From: Syntrophomonas sp. UBA5432
GTDB taxonomy: Bacteria > Bacillota > Syntrophomonadia > Syntrophomonadales > Syntrophomonadaceae
Reading direction: 5' to 3'
Assembly: GCA_002424365.1 (NCBI GenBank)
Contig: DIRQ01000017.1
Location: 34,867-67,767 of the forward strand
Length of the DNA: 32,901 nt
Every line of letters starts with the position of its first letter. Position 1 is the first letter of the stretch. Under the pieces are notes generated by a model. The model had not been told where the DNA came from. It ran no database searches and saw only the letters and a list, made by a program, of their open reading frames with translations. Of the stretch, positions 20,956 through 28,931 are shown piece after piece. The position numbers and the translations under genes were made by a program.

Positions 20956-21666
20956 ATGAAGAGAAAATGGATAGTAATGCTTGCTATGGTAATGTTATTT
21001 GCATTTACAGCCGGTGTAGTAGCAGCACCTGCTGTACAGCAGATAACTGCCAATTTGGCTACTGACTTTAATTTTACTTTAGATGGAAAAACCTGGGCGC
21101 CAAAAGATGCTGATGGTTCTACTATGTACCCCATTGTTTACAAAGACCGTACCTATTTACCGGTAAGGGCCGTTGGAGAAGCTCTGGGAATTAAGGTTGA
21201 TTGGGACAACGATACTCGTACCGTTATACTGGGTGAAGCTGCAGTAGCTCCGGTACCCAAGGAGGAACCTAAAAAAGAAGAACCCGTGAAAGAAGAGCCT
21301 AAAAAAGAAGAGCCTGTTAAAGAAGAACCCAAGCCAGCTGCTGAACTGGCCATTAGCCCTGCTGGAGCCGACTACAATAAGAACAACGAAGCCGATGTAC
21401 CTATTAACGTTACCTGGGGTAGCGCAACCAAAATTACTGCTATTAATGCATCAGCCATGGGTGGTGCTTTAAAATTCGATCTTGAAGAGGGAACTCATTA
21501 TATTATCAAAGATAATGGAGATGGTACTGGCATACTAACAATTAAGACTGCGCTTACCGGTAAATTACCTATACCGATTACGGCAGTTCCTGATGGCACC
21601 GAACTGACCCTAACAATCAAATTCGACCAGGGCGAAAAGACTTTCGTCATTAAAGTAGTCAGCTAA
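20956..21666 (+). CDS. Secreted protein: copper-amine-oxidase-N-like domain, EP-rich linker, X2-like domain
   Basis: This is a 236-residue exported protein with ATG 20956 behind GGAGG. A signal peptide (about 1-24, ending near GVVAAPA) is followed by a short beta domain containing YPIVYKDRTYLPVRAVGEALG and WDNDTRTVILG (about 57-90), the signature of the copper amine oxidase N-terminal domain. In Firmicutes this domain is common in wall-associated proteins and does not imply an oxidase. Residues about 98-130 are a charged linker with two exact PKKEEPVKEE decapeptides. The C-terminal part (about 131-236, starting LAISPAGADYNKNNEADVPINVTW) resembles the X2 immunoglobulin-like module of cellulosomal proteins. 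No catalytic domain is seen; probably a surface or matrix protein. A terminator follows at 21687. Confidence 0.7.
   Translation: MKRKWIVMLAMVMLFAFTAGVVAAPAVQQITANLATDFNFTLDGKTWAPKDADGSTMYPIVYKDRTYLPVRAVGEALGIKVDWDNDTRTVILGEAAVAPVPKEEPKKEEPVKEEPKKEEPVKEEPKPAAELAISPAGADYNKNNEADVPINVTWGSATKITAINASAMGGALKFDLEEGTHYIIKDNGDGTGILTIKTALTGKLPIPITAVPDGTELTLTIKFDQGEKTFVIKVVS
21268..21327 (+). repeat. Two 30-bp coding repeats (PKKEEPVKEE)
   Basis: The linker of the secreted protein is encoded by two adjacent 30-bp units (21268-21297, 21298-21327) that give identical decapeptides but differ at several third positions. Flanking KEEP and KEEPK units are partial copies. Such repeats can vary in number between strains. 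Confidence 0.75.
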
Positions 21667-21686
21667 AACATAATTTAACATACCTT

Positions 21687-21717
21687 AACCCGGGGTTGTA
21701 AAAACTCCGGGTTTTTT
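21687..21717 (+). terminator. Intrinsic terminator after the envelope operon
   Basis: AACCCGG (21687-21693) pairs with CCGGGTT (21707-21713), extendable by GG/CT, and is followed by TTTTTT. Confidence 0.9.
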
Positions 21718-21728
21718 AATACATAAGT

Positions 21729-21757
21729 TTGATTTTTTTGATTTTGATATCGATAAT
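21729..21757 (+). promoter_or_regulatory. Promoter of the PHP-domain gene
   Basis: TTGATT (21729-21734), 17 nt, GATAAT (21752-21757). It is immediately downstream of the preceding terminator, with a start site near 21764 and a leader of about 30 nt. Confidence 0.65.
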
Positions 21758-21794
21758 AGTTCGAAAGAATAAGTTAATCCAAGGAGATATTGGA

Positions 21795-22838
21795 ATGTTT
21801 GAATATAAAGGACATATACACATACACTCTCGTTATTCTGACGGTGGTGGCAAGGTTAAACAGATAGCTGCCCGGGCAGCTAAAGCAGGACTTGATTTTA
21901 TAATTGTTACCGATCACTGCAACCTGGATGGGCTATATGCAGGAGAAGAAGGATATCAGAGCGGAGTGCTGGTAATGATAGGTATGGAAGTTAACCAGGA
22001 ATGCAGTCATTACCTGGCCCTGGGGGTGAAAGAAGTGGTCGCCAATAATGATCAAAATCCTCAAACCGTGATTGATGAGGTAAATCGTCAAAAAGGTATT
22101 GGAATTATTGCTCATCCCTTTGAAAAAGGTTCTCGCTATTACCAAAAGGGTCGTACTTATGAATGGAAGGACTGGGGGGTTAGTGATTTTCAGGGTATTG
22201 AAATATGGAACTACATTTCCCAGTTCCGGGATGCCTGTACCAGCATCTTAAAAAGCATTTACCTTATATTTAATCCGGTTGCCGGGCTAAGCCGACCGTG
22301 TCACCGAGCTTTAAACATCCTGGACAGGTCACAGGCAAAGGGGCATAAGGTTTTTGCCTATGGAGGTTCTGACGCCCATGGCATAAGAATTAAAGTAGGC
22401 TGGTTACCGGTAAGTATTTCGCCTTATAACCTGTGTTTCAAACTAATTAATACGCATATTTTATGTAAAAGAGAATTTTCGGGCGACCTGCATTTTGATA
22501 AAGAACAGGTATATGAAGCCCTAGGAGAGGGATGTTCATGGATTGCATGTGATTATTACCGGCCCAGTGATGGGTTTCGCTTTGAACTACGCAGTGATAC
22601 TGGAACCTGGCCAATTGGAAGTTCGGTTAAATTTACAGCGGACCTTAAGTTTTATGTTAAAACCCCTGCTTTAGCCAGGGTAGTGCTGTTATGTAATGGC
22701 CGTTACCAGGAAACAAGTCAGGGAAAAATTCATTTCTTTACCAATCTTCAACCCGGGGTATACCGGATAGAAGCCTATTTAAAAGATAAATTCCGCTATC
22801 GCCCCTGGATATACACTAATCCGATCTGGATCAATTAG
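21795..22838 (+). CDS. PHP-domain metal-dependent phosphoesterase
   Basis: This is a 347-residue protein with ATG 21795, 8 nt after AAGGAG (21781-21786). The longer frame from 21729 starts inside the promoter and is rejected. The polymerase-and-histidinol-phosphatase fold motifs are in order: HIHIHSRYSDGGG (7-19), VTDHCN (about 42-47), GMEVN, IIAHPFEKGSR and GGSDAHG. These supply the metal ligands of PHP phosphoesterases. The C-terminal 100 residues (from about FRFELRSDTGTW) look like a beta-sandwich and have no catalytic motif I recognise. Substrate unknown; related stand-alone PHP proteins hydrolyse small phosphoesters. Monocistronic, with its own promoter. Confidence 0.8.
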   Translation: MFEYKGHIHIHSRYSDGGGKVKQIAARAAKAGLDFIIVTDHCNLDGLYAGEEGYQSGVLVMIGMEVNQECSHYLALGVKEVVANNDQNPQTVIDEVNRQKGIGIIAHPFEKGSRYYQKGRTYEWKDWGVSDFQGIEIWNYISQFRDACTSILKSIYLIFNPVAGLSRPCHRALNILDRSQAKGHKVFAYGGSDAHGIRIKVGWLPVSISPYNLCFKLINTHILCKREFSGDLHFDKEQVYEALGEGCSWIACDYYRPSDGFRFELRSDTGTWPIGSSVKFTADLKFYVKTPALARVVLLCNGRYQETSQGKIHFFTNLQPGVYRIEAYLKDKFRYRPWIYTNPIWIN

Positions 22839-23155
22839 AAAATAGATTGTTTCACCCCTTACTCCTTACTACCCATGACCCGGGATTCAGGTTTTACCGT
22901 GGAGCAAATAAATTAAAAGTCATGTACAAAATAGGACTGTTGATTCATTTTATCCAAGGGAGATAATAATCGTTATATTGATAAACCCCGCGATTATCAG
23001 GGATTACCGACGAATTATAAGTGAGAGCTGCAAAAAAAAGATTAAGTTACAATTTTCACAAAGAAGGATATTTACAAGAAAAGGTAGAATAAAGTGGTGT
23101 AAAGTGGGGAGAAGTGGAACGCCATCCCAAATTTATCTGATAGGGTGGAAGAAAG
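22839..23155. other. Intergenic region upstream of the division cluster
   Basis: This holds a CACCCCTTACTCCTTAC copy of the dispersed repeat (22852-22872), a hairpin TGATAA/TTATCA (22979-22984 with 22994-22999) and the MraZ boxes (23084-23119). A possible -10 TAGAAT (23085-23090) overlaps the first box but lacks a good -35, so I do not fix the promoter. The 63-codon frame at 22978 reads through the boxes and into mraZ out of frame; it is not a gene. Confidence 0.5.
23084..23119 (+). promoter_or_regulatory. MraZ-binding boxes (10-bp direct repeats)
   Basis: GTGGTGTAAA (23094), GTGGGGAGAA (23104) and GTGGAACGCC (23114) are spaced exactly 10 bp apart, preceded by a degenerate unit GTAGAATAAA at 23084. 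MraZ proteins bind GTGGG-type repeats with one-helical-turn spacing upstream of their own operon, so these are probably the autoregulatory site of the cluster. Confidence 0.75.
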
Positions 23156-23587
23156 ATGTTTCTGGGTGAATACCAACATTCCCTGGATGCAAAAGGAAGA
23201 ATAACTATTCCTGCTCGGTTTCGCGACCAATTGGGGGAGAAGTTTGTTGCCACCAAGGGGTTGGATAATTGTATTTTCCTTTATCCAATGGAAGAGTGGA
23301 AAACAATTGAAGAGAAGCTGAGATTGTTGCCTTTTACCCGGGCAGATGTGCGGTCTTTTGCTCGCTTTTTCTTTTCTGGTGCTTCGGAAATGGAAATAGA
23401 CCGCCAGGGGCGTACACTTATCCCTGTAAATCTGAGGGAATATGCCAGTATTGATAGGGACCTGATTATTATCGGTGTTGGTAGTAGAATTGAGATTTGG
23501 TCCGCTATTAATTGGGGAAGATATACCCGGGAGGCGGAATCATCCTATGAGGAAATAGCAGAAAGCATGGTTGATCTAGGTATATAG
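23156..23587 (+). CDS. mraZ: Transcriptional regulator MraZ
   Basis: MraZ is an AbrB-fold DNA-binding protein that forms ring-shaped oligomers and regulates the division and cell-wall cluster. It has 143 residues with the two expected half-domains, each with a DxxGR core: EYQHSLDAKGRITIPARFR (5-23) and SEMEIDRQGRTLIPVNLREYA (about 76-96). ATG 23156 follows GGGTGGAAG. MraZ boxes end about 37 bp upstream, supporting autoregulation. rsmH follows after 13 nt. Confidence 0.96.
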   Translation: MFLGEYQHSLDAKGRITIPARFRDQLGEKFVATKGLDNCIFLYPMEEWKTIEEKLRLLPFTRADVRSFARFFFSGASEMEIDRQGRTLIPVNLREYASIDRDLIIIGVGSRIEIWSAINWGRYTREAESSYEEIAESMVDLGI

Positions 23588-23600
23588 GAGGAATCTTGTT

Positions 23601-24518
23601 TTGCACCAACCAGTCTTACTCCAGGAAACTATAGATTATTGGTTGACTGACCCCAATGGTGTATATGTGGATTGCACCCTGGGTGGGGGAGGTCATTTAA
23701 GACACCTAATTAAATTTTTAAGTACTAAAGCCCAAATAATAGCTATAGATCGCGATAAAGAAATTCTTGAAGCAAGTAGAAAAAAGTTAAATTTACCGAA
23801 TATAACATTTATCCACGAGGATTTTCGTTATTTATCTCAAATATTGTCTGGATTAAATATTAGTAAAGTTACTGGAGTACTTTTGGATCTGGGTGTTTCT
23901 TCTATGCAACTGGATACTGCTAGTCGCGGGTTTAGTTATCATGAAAATGCAGGGCTGGATATGAGAATGAATACCGAACAAAGGCTAAATGCCACAGAAA
24001 TAGTAAATCATTTCAGCGAAGAAGAGATTGCTAGAATAATATACGATTATGGTGAAGAAAGATATGCCAGGAATATTGCCCGTTCTATAGTAAAAAACCG
24101 CCAGGAAAAAGCAATCAGTTCTACCTTAGAACTGGTTGATATTATAAAATCTTCGGTTCCTGCTCGTTATAGTCGAGAAAAACATCCGGCCAGACGCACT
24201 TTCCAAGCGTTAAGGATAGCTGTTAATAGCGAACTGGAAGCTGTGCAGGAAGTTTTGCCCCAAGCCGTAAAACATTTAGTTACCGGTGGAAGGCTATGTG
24301 TAATTACCTTTCATTCACTAGAAGACCGCATAGTAAAAAAATTTATGCAAGAACAGGCTCGGGAATGTATTTGCCCACCTGATTTTCCGGTATGTACCTG
24401 TGGGCATAAAGCCAGTTTAAAACTATTTAGCAGAAAACCTCTGTTACCAGATGAGAACGAATGTTACCAAAATCCGCGGGCACGCAGTGCCAAACTCAGG
24501 GTAGCAGAAAAAATATAG
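23601..24518 (+). CDS. rsmH: 16S rRNA (cytosine-1402-N4)-methyltransferase
   Basis: RsmH (MraW) uses S-adenosylmethionine to methylate N4 of C1402 in the ribosomal P site. It has 305 residues. The SAM-binding motif is VDCTLGGGGHLRHL (28-41). GVLLDLGVSSMQLD, FSYHENAGLDMRMN, KHPARRTFQALRIAVN and VITFHSLEDRIVKKF are all family signatures. The start is TTG 23601, after AGGAGGAA at 23586-23593, and MHQPVLLQE matches the family N-terminus. Its place between mraZ and ftsL is the standard one. Confidence 0.97.
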   Translation: MHQPVLLQETIDYWLTDPNGVYVDCTLGGGGHLRHLIKFLSTKAQIIAIDRDKEILEASRKKLNLPNITFIHEDFRYLSQILSGLNISKVTGVLLDLGVSSMQLDTASRGFSYHENAGLDMRMNTEQRLNATEIVNHFSEEEIARIIYDYGEERYARNIARSIVKNRQEKAISSTLELVDIIKSSVPARYSREKHPARRTFQALRIAVNSELEAVQEVLPQAVKHLVTGGRLCVITFHSLEDRIVKKFMQEQARECICPPDFPVCTCGHKASLKLFSRKPLLPDENECYQNPRARSAKLRVAEKI

Positions 24519-24545
24519 TTCTAAGATTAGGGGAGGCGGAATATT

Positions 24546-25043
24546 ATGCTACAAGCGAGCCATGCTCACCAGGTCGAGTTTCATCATTCATATGCTGAGA
24601 ATCAGAAGCAGCCTGTGCGTAGAATCAAGAGAGTCTATAAAAAAACCAGCTCCCAAAAAACAATCTTATTAAAAACCGGTTTTGCTCTATTCGTTTATGC
24701 ACTTTTAGTTGTTTATCTATGTATAAAGGTTTCAACTATGGGGTATGAAATAGTTCGACTGGAAAAAGATATAGATAAACTTCAGGCTTCTAATCATATG
24801 ATCGAGTTTAAGATAGCTGAACAGGTTTCATTAGATAGAGTAGAAATGCTGGCTACTAAAAATCTGGGAATGTGCAAACCGGATGTAAGCAGGTCTATTG
24901 TGGTTGCAGCTCAGAAACCGGAACCAGTGGACCTAGCCAGCCAAACGAGTGTCGCTGATATTAATCAGAACAATACTAAAATAGGAGAAAAAACACTACA
25001 AAAACTATATTCTAATTTGATGCTGCTGGCGGAAAAAAGGTAA
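24546..25043 (+). CDS. ftsL: FtsL/DivIC-like cell division protein
   Basis: This is a 165-residue bitopic membrane protein. A basic cytoplasmic tail (about 1-41) is followed by one membrane segment (TGFALFVYALLVVYLCIKV, about 44-62) and an extracytoplasmic coiled coil (EIVRLEKDIDKLQASNHMIEFKIAEQ, about 68-93). The ATKNLGM segment fits the LGM motif of septum formation initiators. It probably acts in the FtsL-DivIB-DivIC complex that activates FtsW and its PBP. FtsL sequences are poorly conserved, so the name rests mainly on topology and on position between rsmH and the PBP gene. ATG 24546 follows GGGGAGGCGG. The C-terminal 50 residues are unusually long for FtsL. Confidence 0.8.
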   Translation: MLQASHAHQVEFHHSYAENQKQPVRRIKRVYKKTSSQKTILLKTGFALFVYALLVVYLCIKVSTMGYEIVRLEKDIDKLQASNHMIEFKIAEQVSLDRVEMLATKNLGMCKPDVSRSIVVAAQKPEPVDLASQTSVADINQNNTKIGEKTLQKLYSNLMLLAEKR

Positions 25044-25067
25044 TCCAAGAAAAATGAGGTGCATTAT

Positions 25068-27185
25068 ATGCAAACAACAAGTTTGCTGGTAAGAAAGCGT
25101 ATAGCAGCGCTTTTTTTCTTATTTACACTAGGAATTTTTTTGCTGGGTGGTAGAGTTTTTTGGGTTCAATTTGTTCGGGGAGCTGAGCTTTCTGAGAAAG
25201 CAGAGCAGAATCGTATGCGTGATGAACCGGTGGCATCAAAGCGGGGTATTGTTTATGACCGTAACGGAAATGAATTGGCCATATCGGTTAGTACTGATTC
25301 CGTCTGCGCTTATCCAGCAGATATTTTAGCGTCTAACAAAAAAAAGGAAATTGCTTATAAGCTGGCTGAATTATTAGAAATGGATGAAGAAAAACTTCTA
25401 AAAACTTTGACTAAAAGAACTTCATTTGTTTGGGTCAAGCGACAGATAAAACCGGATCAGGCACAAAAAATTAGAGAAATGGATTTGCCTGGAATCAGGC
25501 TCACCGAGGAAAGTCATCGTCAATATCCTAATGGTATATTCTGCAGCCATGTACTGGGAATATCCGGGGTTGATAATACGGGATTAGAAGGTATCGATCA
25601 TTATTATGATGAATTGGTCGGGGGTAGCAAAGGGCGTATTGTTATCGAAAAGGATGCTGCTAACCGTAACATACCAGAGGCTACCCATGAATATATCAGC
25701 CCGGTTGATGGTGCCAATTTAATTTTAACCATTGACGAAACTATCCAGTATATTGCTGAAAGAGAACTTGAAAAAGTATTTAAAGAACGTGGAGCTAAAG
25801 CAGCAGCAGTAATCGTAATGGACCCTGCTACTGGCGAGATACTAGCTCTAGCTTCCCGTCCAACTTTTGACCCCAATAATTATGGGGAATATCCAGCCTC
25901 TAACCGCCGAAATTTTGCTATAAATGATGCTTATGAACCCGGCTCCACTATGAAAATAATTACTGCAGCCATGGCTATGGAAGAAAAAGTTGTTGATGGG
26001 GAAAGCCGTTTTTTCTGTCCAGGTCATGTGAAAGTTGGCAAAGAAACCATTAGTTGTGCCAATGGTAAGGCTCATGGAAGTCAAACGTTTGCTCAGATAG
26101 TAGAAAATTCGTGTAATGTAGGATTTGTTCAGGTAGGACTGGATATTGGAGTGGAAAAATACTGCCAATATATTAATGCCTTTGGTTTTGGTAAATTAAC
26201 TGGTATAGACCTGCCTGGTGAGGCCGAAGGAATACTAGTACCTCAGGCACGGGCAAAACAGATTGACCTGGCGGTTATGGCCATGGGGCAAGCTAATGCG
26301 GTTACTCCTATACAGTTAACAACGGCTGTAGCGGCGGTAGCTAATGATGGAAAATTAGTTAAGCCTCATCTGGTTAAACAAGTTATTGATAATAACGGTA
26401 AAGTTATTAAAAAGTATGAACCGGAAGTAGTCCGCCGAGTGATATCAGAAGAAACAGCTCACCAATTGTGCTTAATTCTGGAAGGCGAAGTTACTGTTGG
26501 TACCGGGCTAAATGCTTACATAGAAGGTTACCGGGTGGCCGGCAAAACTGGTACGGCACAGAAGATTAAGCCTGGTGGTGGTTATCTTACCAACGAGCAC
26601 GTGGCTTCATTCGTTGGTTTTGCTCCCGCGGTTAATCCTCGCCTGGTATGCATGGTGGTAGTTGATGCACCGCAGGGATATCCCTATTTTGGTGGCTGGG
26701 TTGCTGCACCAGTTTTTAAGAACATCATGCAGGATGCTCTCCATTACCTGGAAGTTCCCAGGCATAAATCGCAAGAGAATGACAAAACGCTCGATAAGGT
26801 GGAATATATACTAGTTCCTGATGTGGTAAATTTACCCTTGGCAGAAGCGATATCATTATTAAATGCTCGGGGTTTGAAAGTAAAAGTTAGTGGCAGTGGA
26901 AATATTGTATGGCAACAGACACCCCAACCCAGAACTAAACTGCAACCAGGGGCGCAGGTAATAATATCTCTGTCCCCTTTTGACAAAGATGACAAAGATA
27001 GCGAAGTAACTATACCTGATTTACAAGGAAAATCTATGCGAGAGGTAGCCAAAATTCTATCAGATTTGGGGCTTCACCTTATCCCTGAAGGACATGGTCT
27101 GGCTTATGAACAATCACCTGCTGCTGGGAAAGTTGTAAGCCGGGGCTCAAGCATTAAAGTAAAGTTTCAGCCAGTAGGTGAGTAG
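25068..27185 (+). CDS. spoVD: Class B penicillin-binding protein with two PASTA domains (SpoVD/FtsI type)
   Basis: This is the septal or spore-cortex DD-transpeptidase, 705 residues. An N-terminal membrane anchor (about 13-33) is followed by the PBP dimerisation domain (from SKRGIVYDRNGNELA, 57-71). The transpeptidase has SxxK STMK at 293-296, SxN SCN at 348-350 and KTG at 493-495. Two PASTA domains follow at about 577-637 and 644-702. B. subtilis has two paralogues here, PBP2B (two PASTA) and SpoVD (one). Only one gene is present, so it may serve vegetative division, and pbpB or ftsI is an equally fair name. ATG 25068 follows GAGGTG by 6 nt; an in-frame GTG at 25059 is inside the ribosome site. 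Confidence 0.94.
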   Translation: MQTTSLLVRKRIAALFFLFTLGIFLLGGRVFWVQFVRGAELSEKAEQNRMRDEPVASKRGIVYDRNGNELAISVSTDSVCAYPADILASNKKKEIAYKLAELLEMDEEKLLKTLTKRTSFVWVKRQIKPDQAQKIREMDLPGIRLTEESHRQYPNGIFCSHVLGISGVDNTGLEGIDHYYDELVGGSKGRIVIEKDAANRNIPEATHEYISPVDGANLILTIDETIQYIAERELEKVFKERGAKAAAVIVMDPATGEILALASRPTFDPNNYGEYPASNRRNFAINDAYEPGSTMKIITAAMAMEEKVVDGESRFFCPGHVKVGKETISCANGKAHGSQTFAQIVENSCNVGFVQVGLDIGVEKYCQYINAFGFGKLTGIDLPGEAEGILVPQARAKQIDLAVMAMGQANAVTPIQLTTAVAAVANDGKLVKPHLVKQVIDNNGKVIKKYEPEVVRRVISEETAHQLCLILEGEVTVGTGLNAYIEGYRVAGKTGTAQKIKPGGGYLTNEHVASFVGFAPAVNPRLVCMVVVDAPQGYPYFGGWVAAPVFKNIMQDALHYLEVPRHKSQENDKTLDKVEYILVPDVVNLPLAEAISLLNARGLKVKVSGSGNIVWQQTPQPRTKLQPGAQVIISLSPFDKDDKDSEVTIPDLQGKSMREVAKILSDLGLHLIPEGHGLAYEQSPAAGKVVSRGSSIKVKFQPVGE

Positions 27186-27464
27186 GGTTAATACAGAAAT
27201 AGACACAAATAACAAAGCTTCTTGTAAATGACGCAAATTTATTATTTAATTAATTGTTTAGAATGGGGAGTAACAGGATAAGGATAAGGGTAAGGGTAAG
27301 GGCACTTCTCCCTTACTCTACATGCTGGTTCTCACTCTTTGGCAATTTTAATCTGTGCTTATATGTCTTCCTCGGCACCAGAGATAAAATACCATTAACC
27401 TGAGTGAAGGCTGGGTTGAATACCGATTATGTGTACCTCTGGCACATGAAAGGAGGAAAGATAG
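27186..27464. other. Spacer between the PBP and murE with repeat and hairpin
   Basis: This 279-base gap interrupts an otherwise tight cluster. It holds a GGATAAGGATAAGGGTAAGGGTAAGG repeat stretch (about 27276-27302), whose last unit forms a hairpin GTAAGGG (27296-27302) with CCCTTAC (27310-27316), extendable to about 10 bp. Further on is a CCAGAG/CTCTGG pairing (27378-27383 with 27437-27442) just before the murE ribosome site. No promoter is confidently seen. Confidence 0.45.
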
Positions 27465-28931
27465 ATGCGGTTGGATAAGTTATTAGCTGGAATTGAATAT
27501 ACTATTATATCTGGTAACCTCGATATAGATATAAAAGGTATAGCTTATGATTCACGTCAGGTTAAACCAGGATATCTGTTTGTCTGCATCAGTGGTTTCA
27601 AAACTGATGGGCATCTATTTATAGAACAGGCATTAAAAAATGGTGCCAAAGCTATTCTAATAGAGAAGACTATTGACATAATTGACGCTACCGTAATAAG
27701 GAGCTCAAACAACCGAAAAGCCATGGCCCTTTTAGCTTCCAACTTTTATGGTCAACCTTCACATAAAATGAGAATAATAGGTATAACTGGAACCAATGGT
27801 AAAACTACTACCACCCATTTAATAAAAGCTATTCTCGAAGAAGCGGGTATGAAAACAGGTCTAATAGGTACATTATATGCCCGGGTAGCTGATAAAACTA
27901 TGGATTTTGGACATACCACTCCAGAAGCTCCTGAAGTTGAAAGTTTTATGGAAATTTGCCGTAAAAATAATGCTCAGTATGTACTGATGGAAGTTTCATC
28001 TCATGCTCTAGACTTATACCGGGTAAGCTGTATAGATTTCAACATAGCAGTTTTTACGAATCTTACCCAGGATCATCTAGATTATCATAGTAATATGCAG
28101 GAGTACCAGGTAGCCAAGCTCAAACTATTTGAAATGATATCTCCTGGCAAAAACAATTATACAGTGGTAAATACTGATGATACTTATGCCGGGAACTTTA
28201 TCCAGGCTTCAAAAGTACCGGTAATTACTTATGGATTAAACGATAATAGTGATATAAAGGCTGAGAATGTTCAAATTGATCTTAAAGGTAGTAAGTTTAA
28301 ACTTTGTTTTCATGGTGTAAATTTTAATATTAACATGAAATTAATCGGTATGTTCAGTGTTTACAACGCTCTGGCTGCAATAGCTATTGCCTTAAAAGAA
28401 GGAATTAGTCCTGAAATAATAAAAAAAGCACTGGAAAAAGTAAATGGGGTTCCCGGACGGTTTGAACAGGTAGATGAAGGGCAAAATTTTACCGTAGTAG
28501 TTGATTATGCTCATACCCCAGATGGTCTAGAAAACATACTCAGAACTGGTCGCGAATTAACTAGCCATCGCCTTATAACGGTATTTGGTTGCGGAGGGGA
28601 TCGGGACCGGGGGAAACGTCCATTAATGGGAGAAGTAGCAGCTCGTTATAGCGATTTTTGCATAGTTACCTCTGACAACCCTCGTAGCGAAGACCCTGAA
28701 GCCATAATAAACGATATCATACCTGGTCTGGACCAGGTAAAAGATTCGCGCTATGCAATTATTAGTGACCGACGGGAAGCTATTAACCACGCTGTACACC
28801 TGGCTCGCCCTGGGGATCTGGTAATAATTGCCGGCAAGGGACACGAAACTTACCAACTGATTAAAGACAAAGTACTTGATTTTGATGATAGGAAAGTTGC
28901 CTCGGAATTTTTGAAAGGATTGGGCAAATAG
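27465..28931 (+). CDS. murE: UDP-MurNAc-L-Ala-D-Glu:meso-diaminopimelate ligase
   Basis: MurE adds the third amino acid to the cytoplasmic peptidoglycan precursor with ATP. It has 488 residues. The ATP site is GITGTNGKTTTTH (GTNGKT at 109-114). The uridine-binding TTPEAPE is at 151-157 and the carbamylated-lysine region is near YQVAKLKLF (215-223). DNPRSEDP at 404-411 is the signature selecting meso-diaminopimelate over lysine, so this organism should have DAP-type wall. ATG 27465 follows AAAGGAGGAAAG. It overlaps murF by one base (TAGTG). Confidence 0.97.
   Translation: MRLDKLLAGIEYTIISGNLDIDIKGIAYDSRQVKPGYLFVCISGFKTDGHLFIEQALKNGAKAILIEKTIDIIDATVIRSSNNRKAMALLASNFYGQPSHKMRIIGITGTNGKTTTTHLIKAILEEAGMKTGLIGTLYARVADKTMDFGHTTPEAPEVESFMEICRKNNAQYVLMEVSSHALDLYRVSCIDFNIAVFTNLTQDHLDYHSNMQEYQVAKLKLFEMISPGKNNYTVVNTDDTYAGNFIQASKVPVITYGLNDNSDIKAENVQIDLKGSKFKLCFHGVNFNINMKLIGMFSVYNALAAIAIALKEGISPEIIKKALEKVNGVPGRFEQVDEGQNFTVVVDYAHTPDGLENILRTGRELTSHRLITVFGCGGDRDRGKRPLMGEVAARYSDFCIVTSDNPRSEDPEAIINDIIPGLDQVKDSRYAIISDRREAINHAVHLARPGDLVIIAGKGHETYQLIKDKVLDFDDRKVASEFLKGLGK

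Noticed and set aside
21729..21794. Longer start for the PHP-domain gene
   Set aside because: 21729 is the first base of a TTGATT-N17-GATAAT promoter. AAGGAG at 21781 points to ATG 21795.
22978..23169. 63-codon frame before mraZ
   Set aside because: It covers the MraZ boxes and overlaps mraZ out of frame, with no ribosome site.
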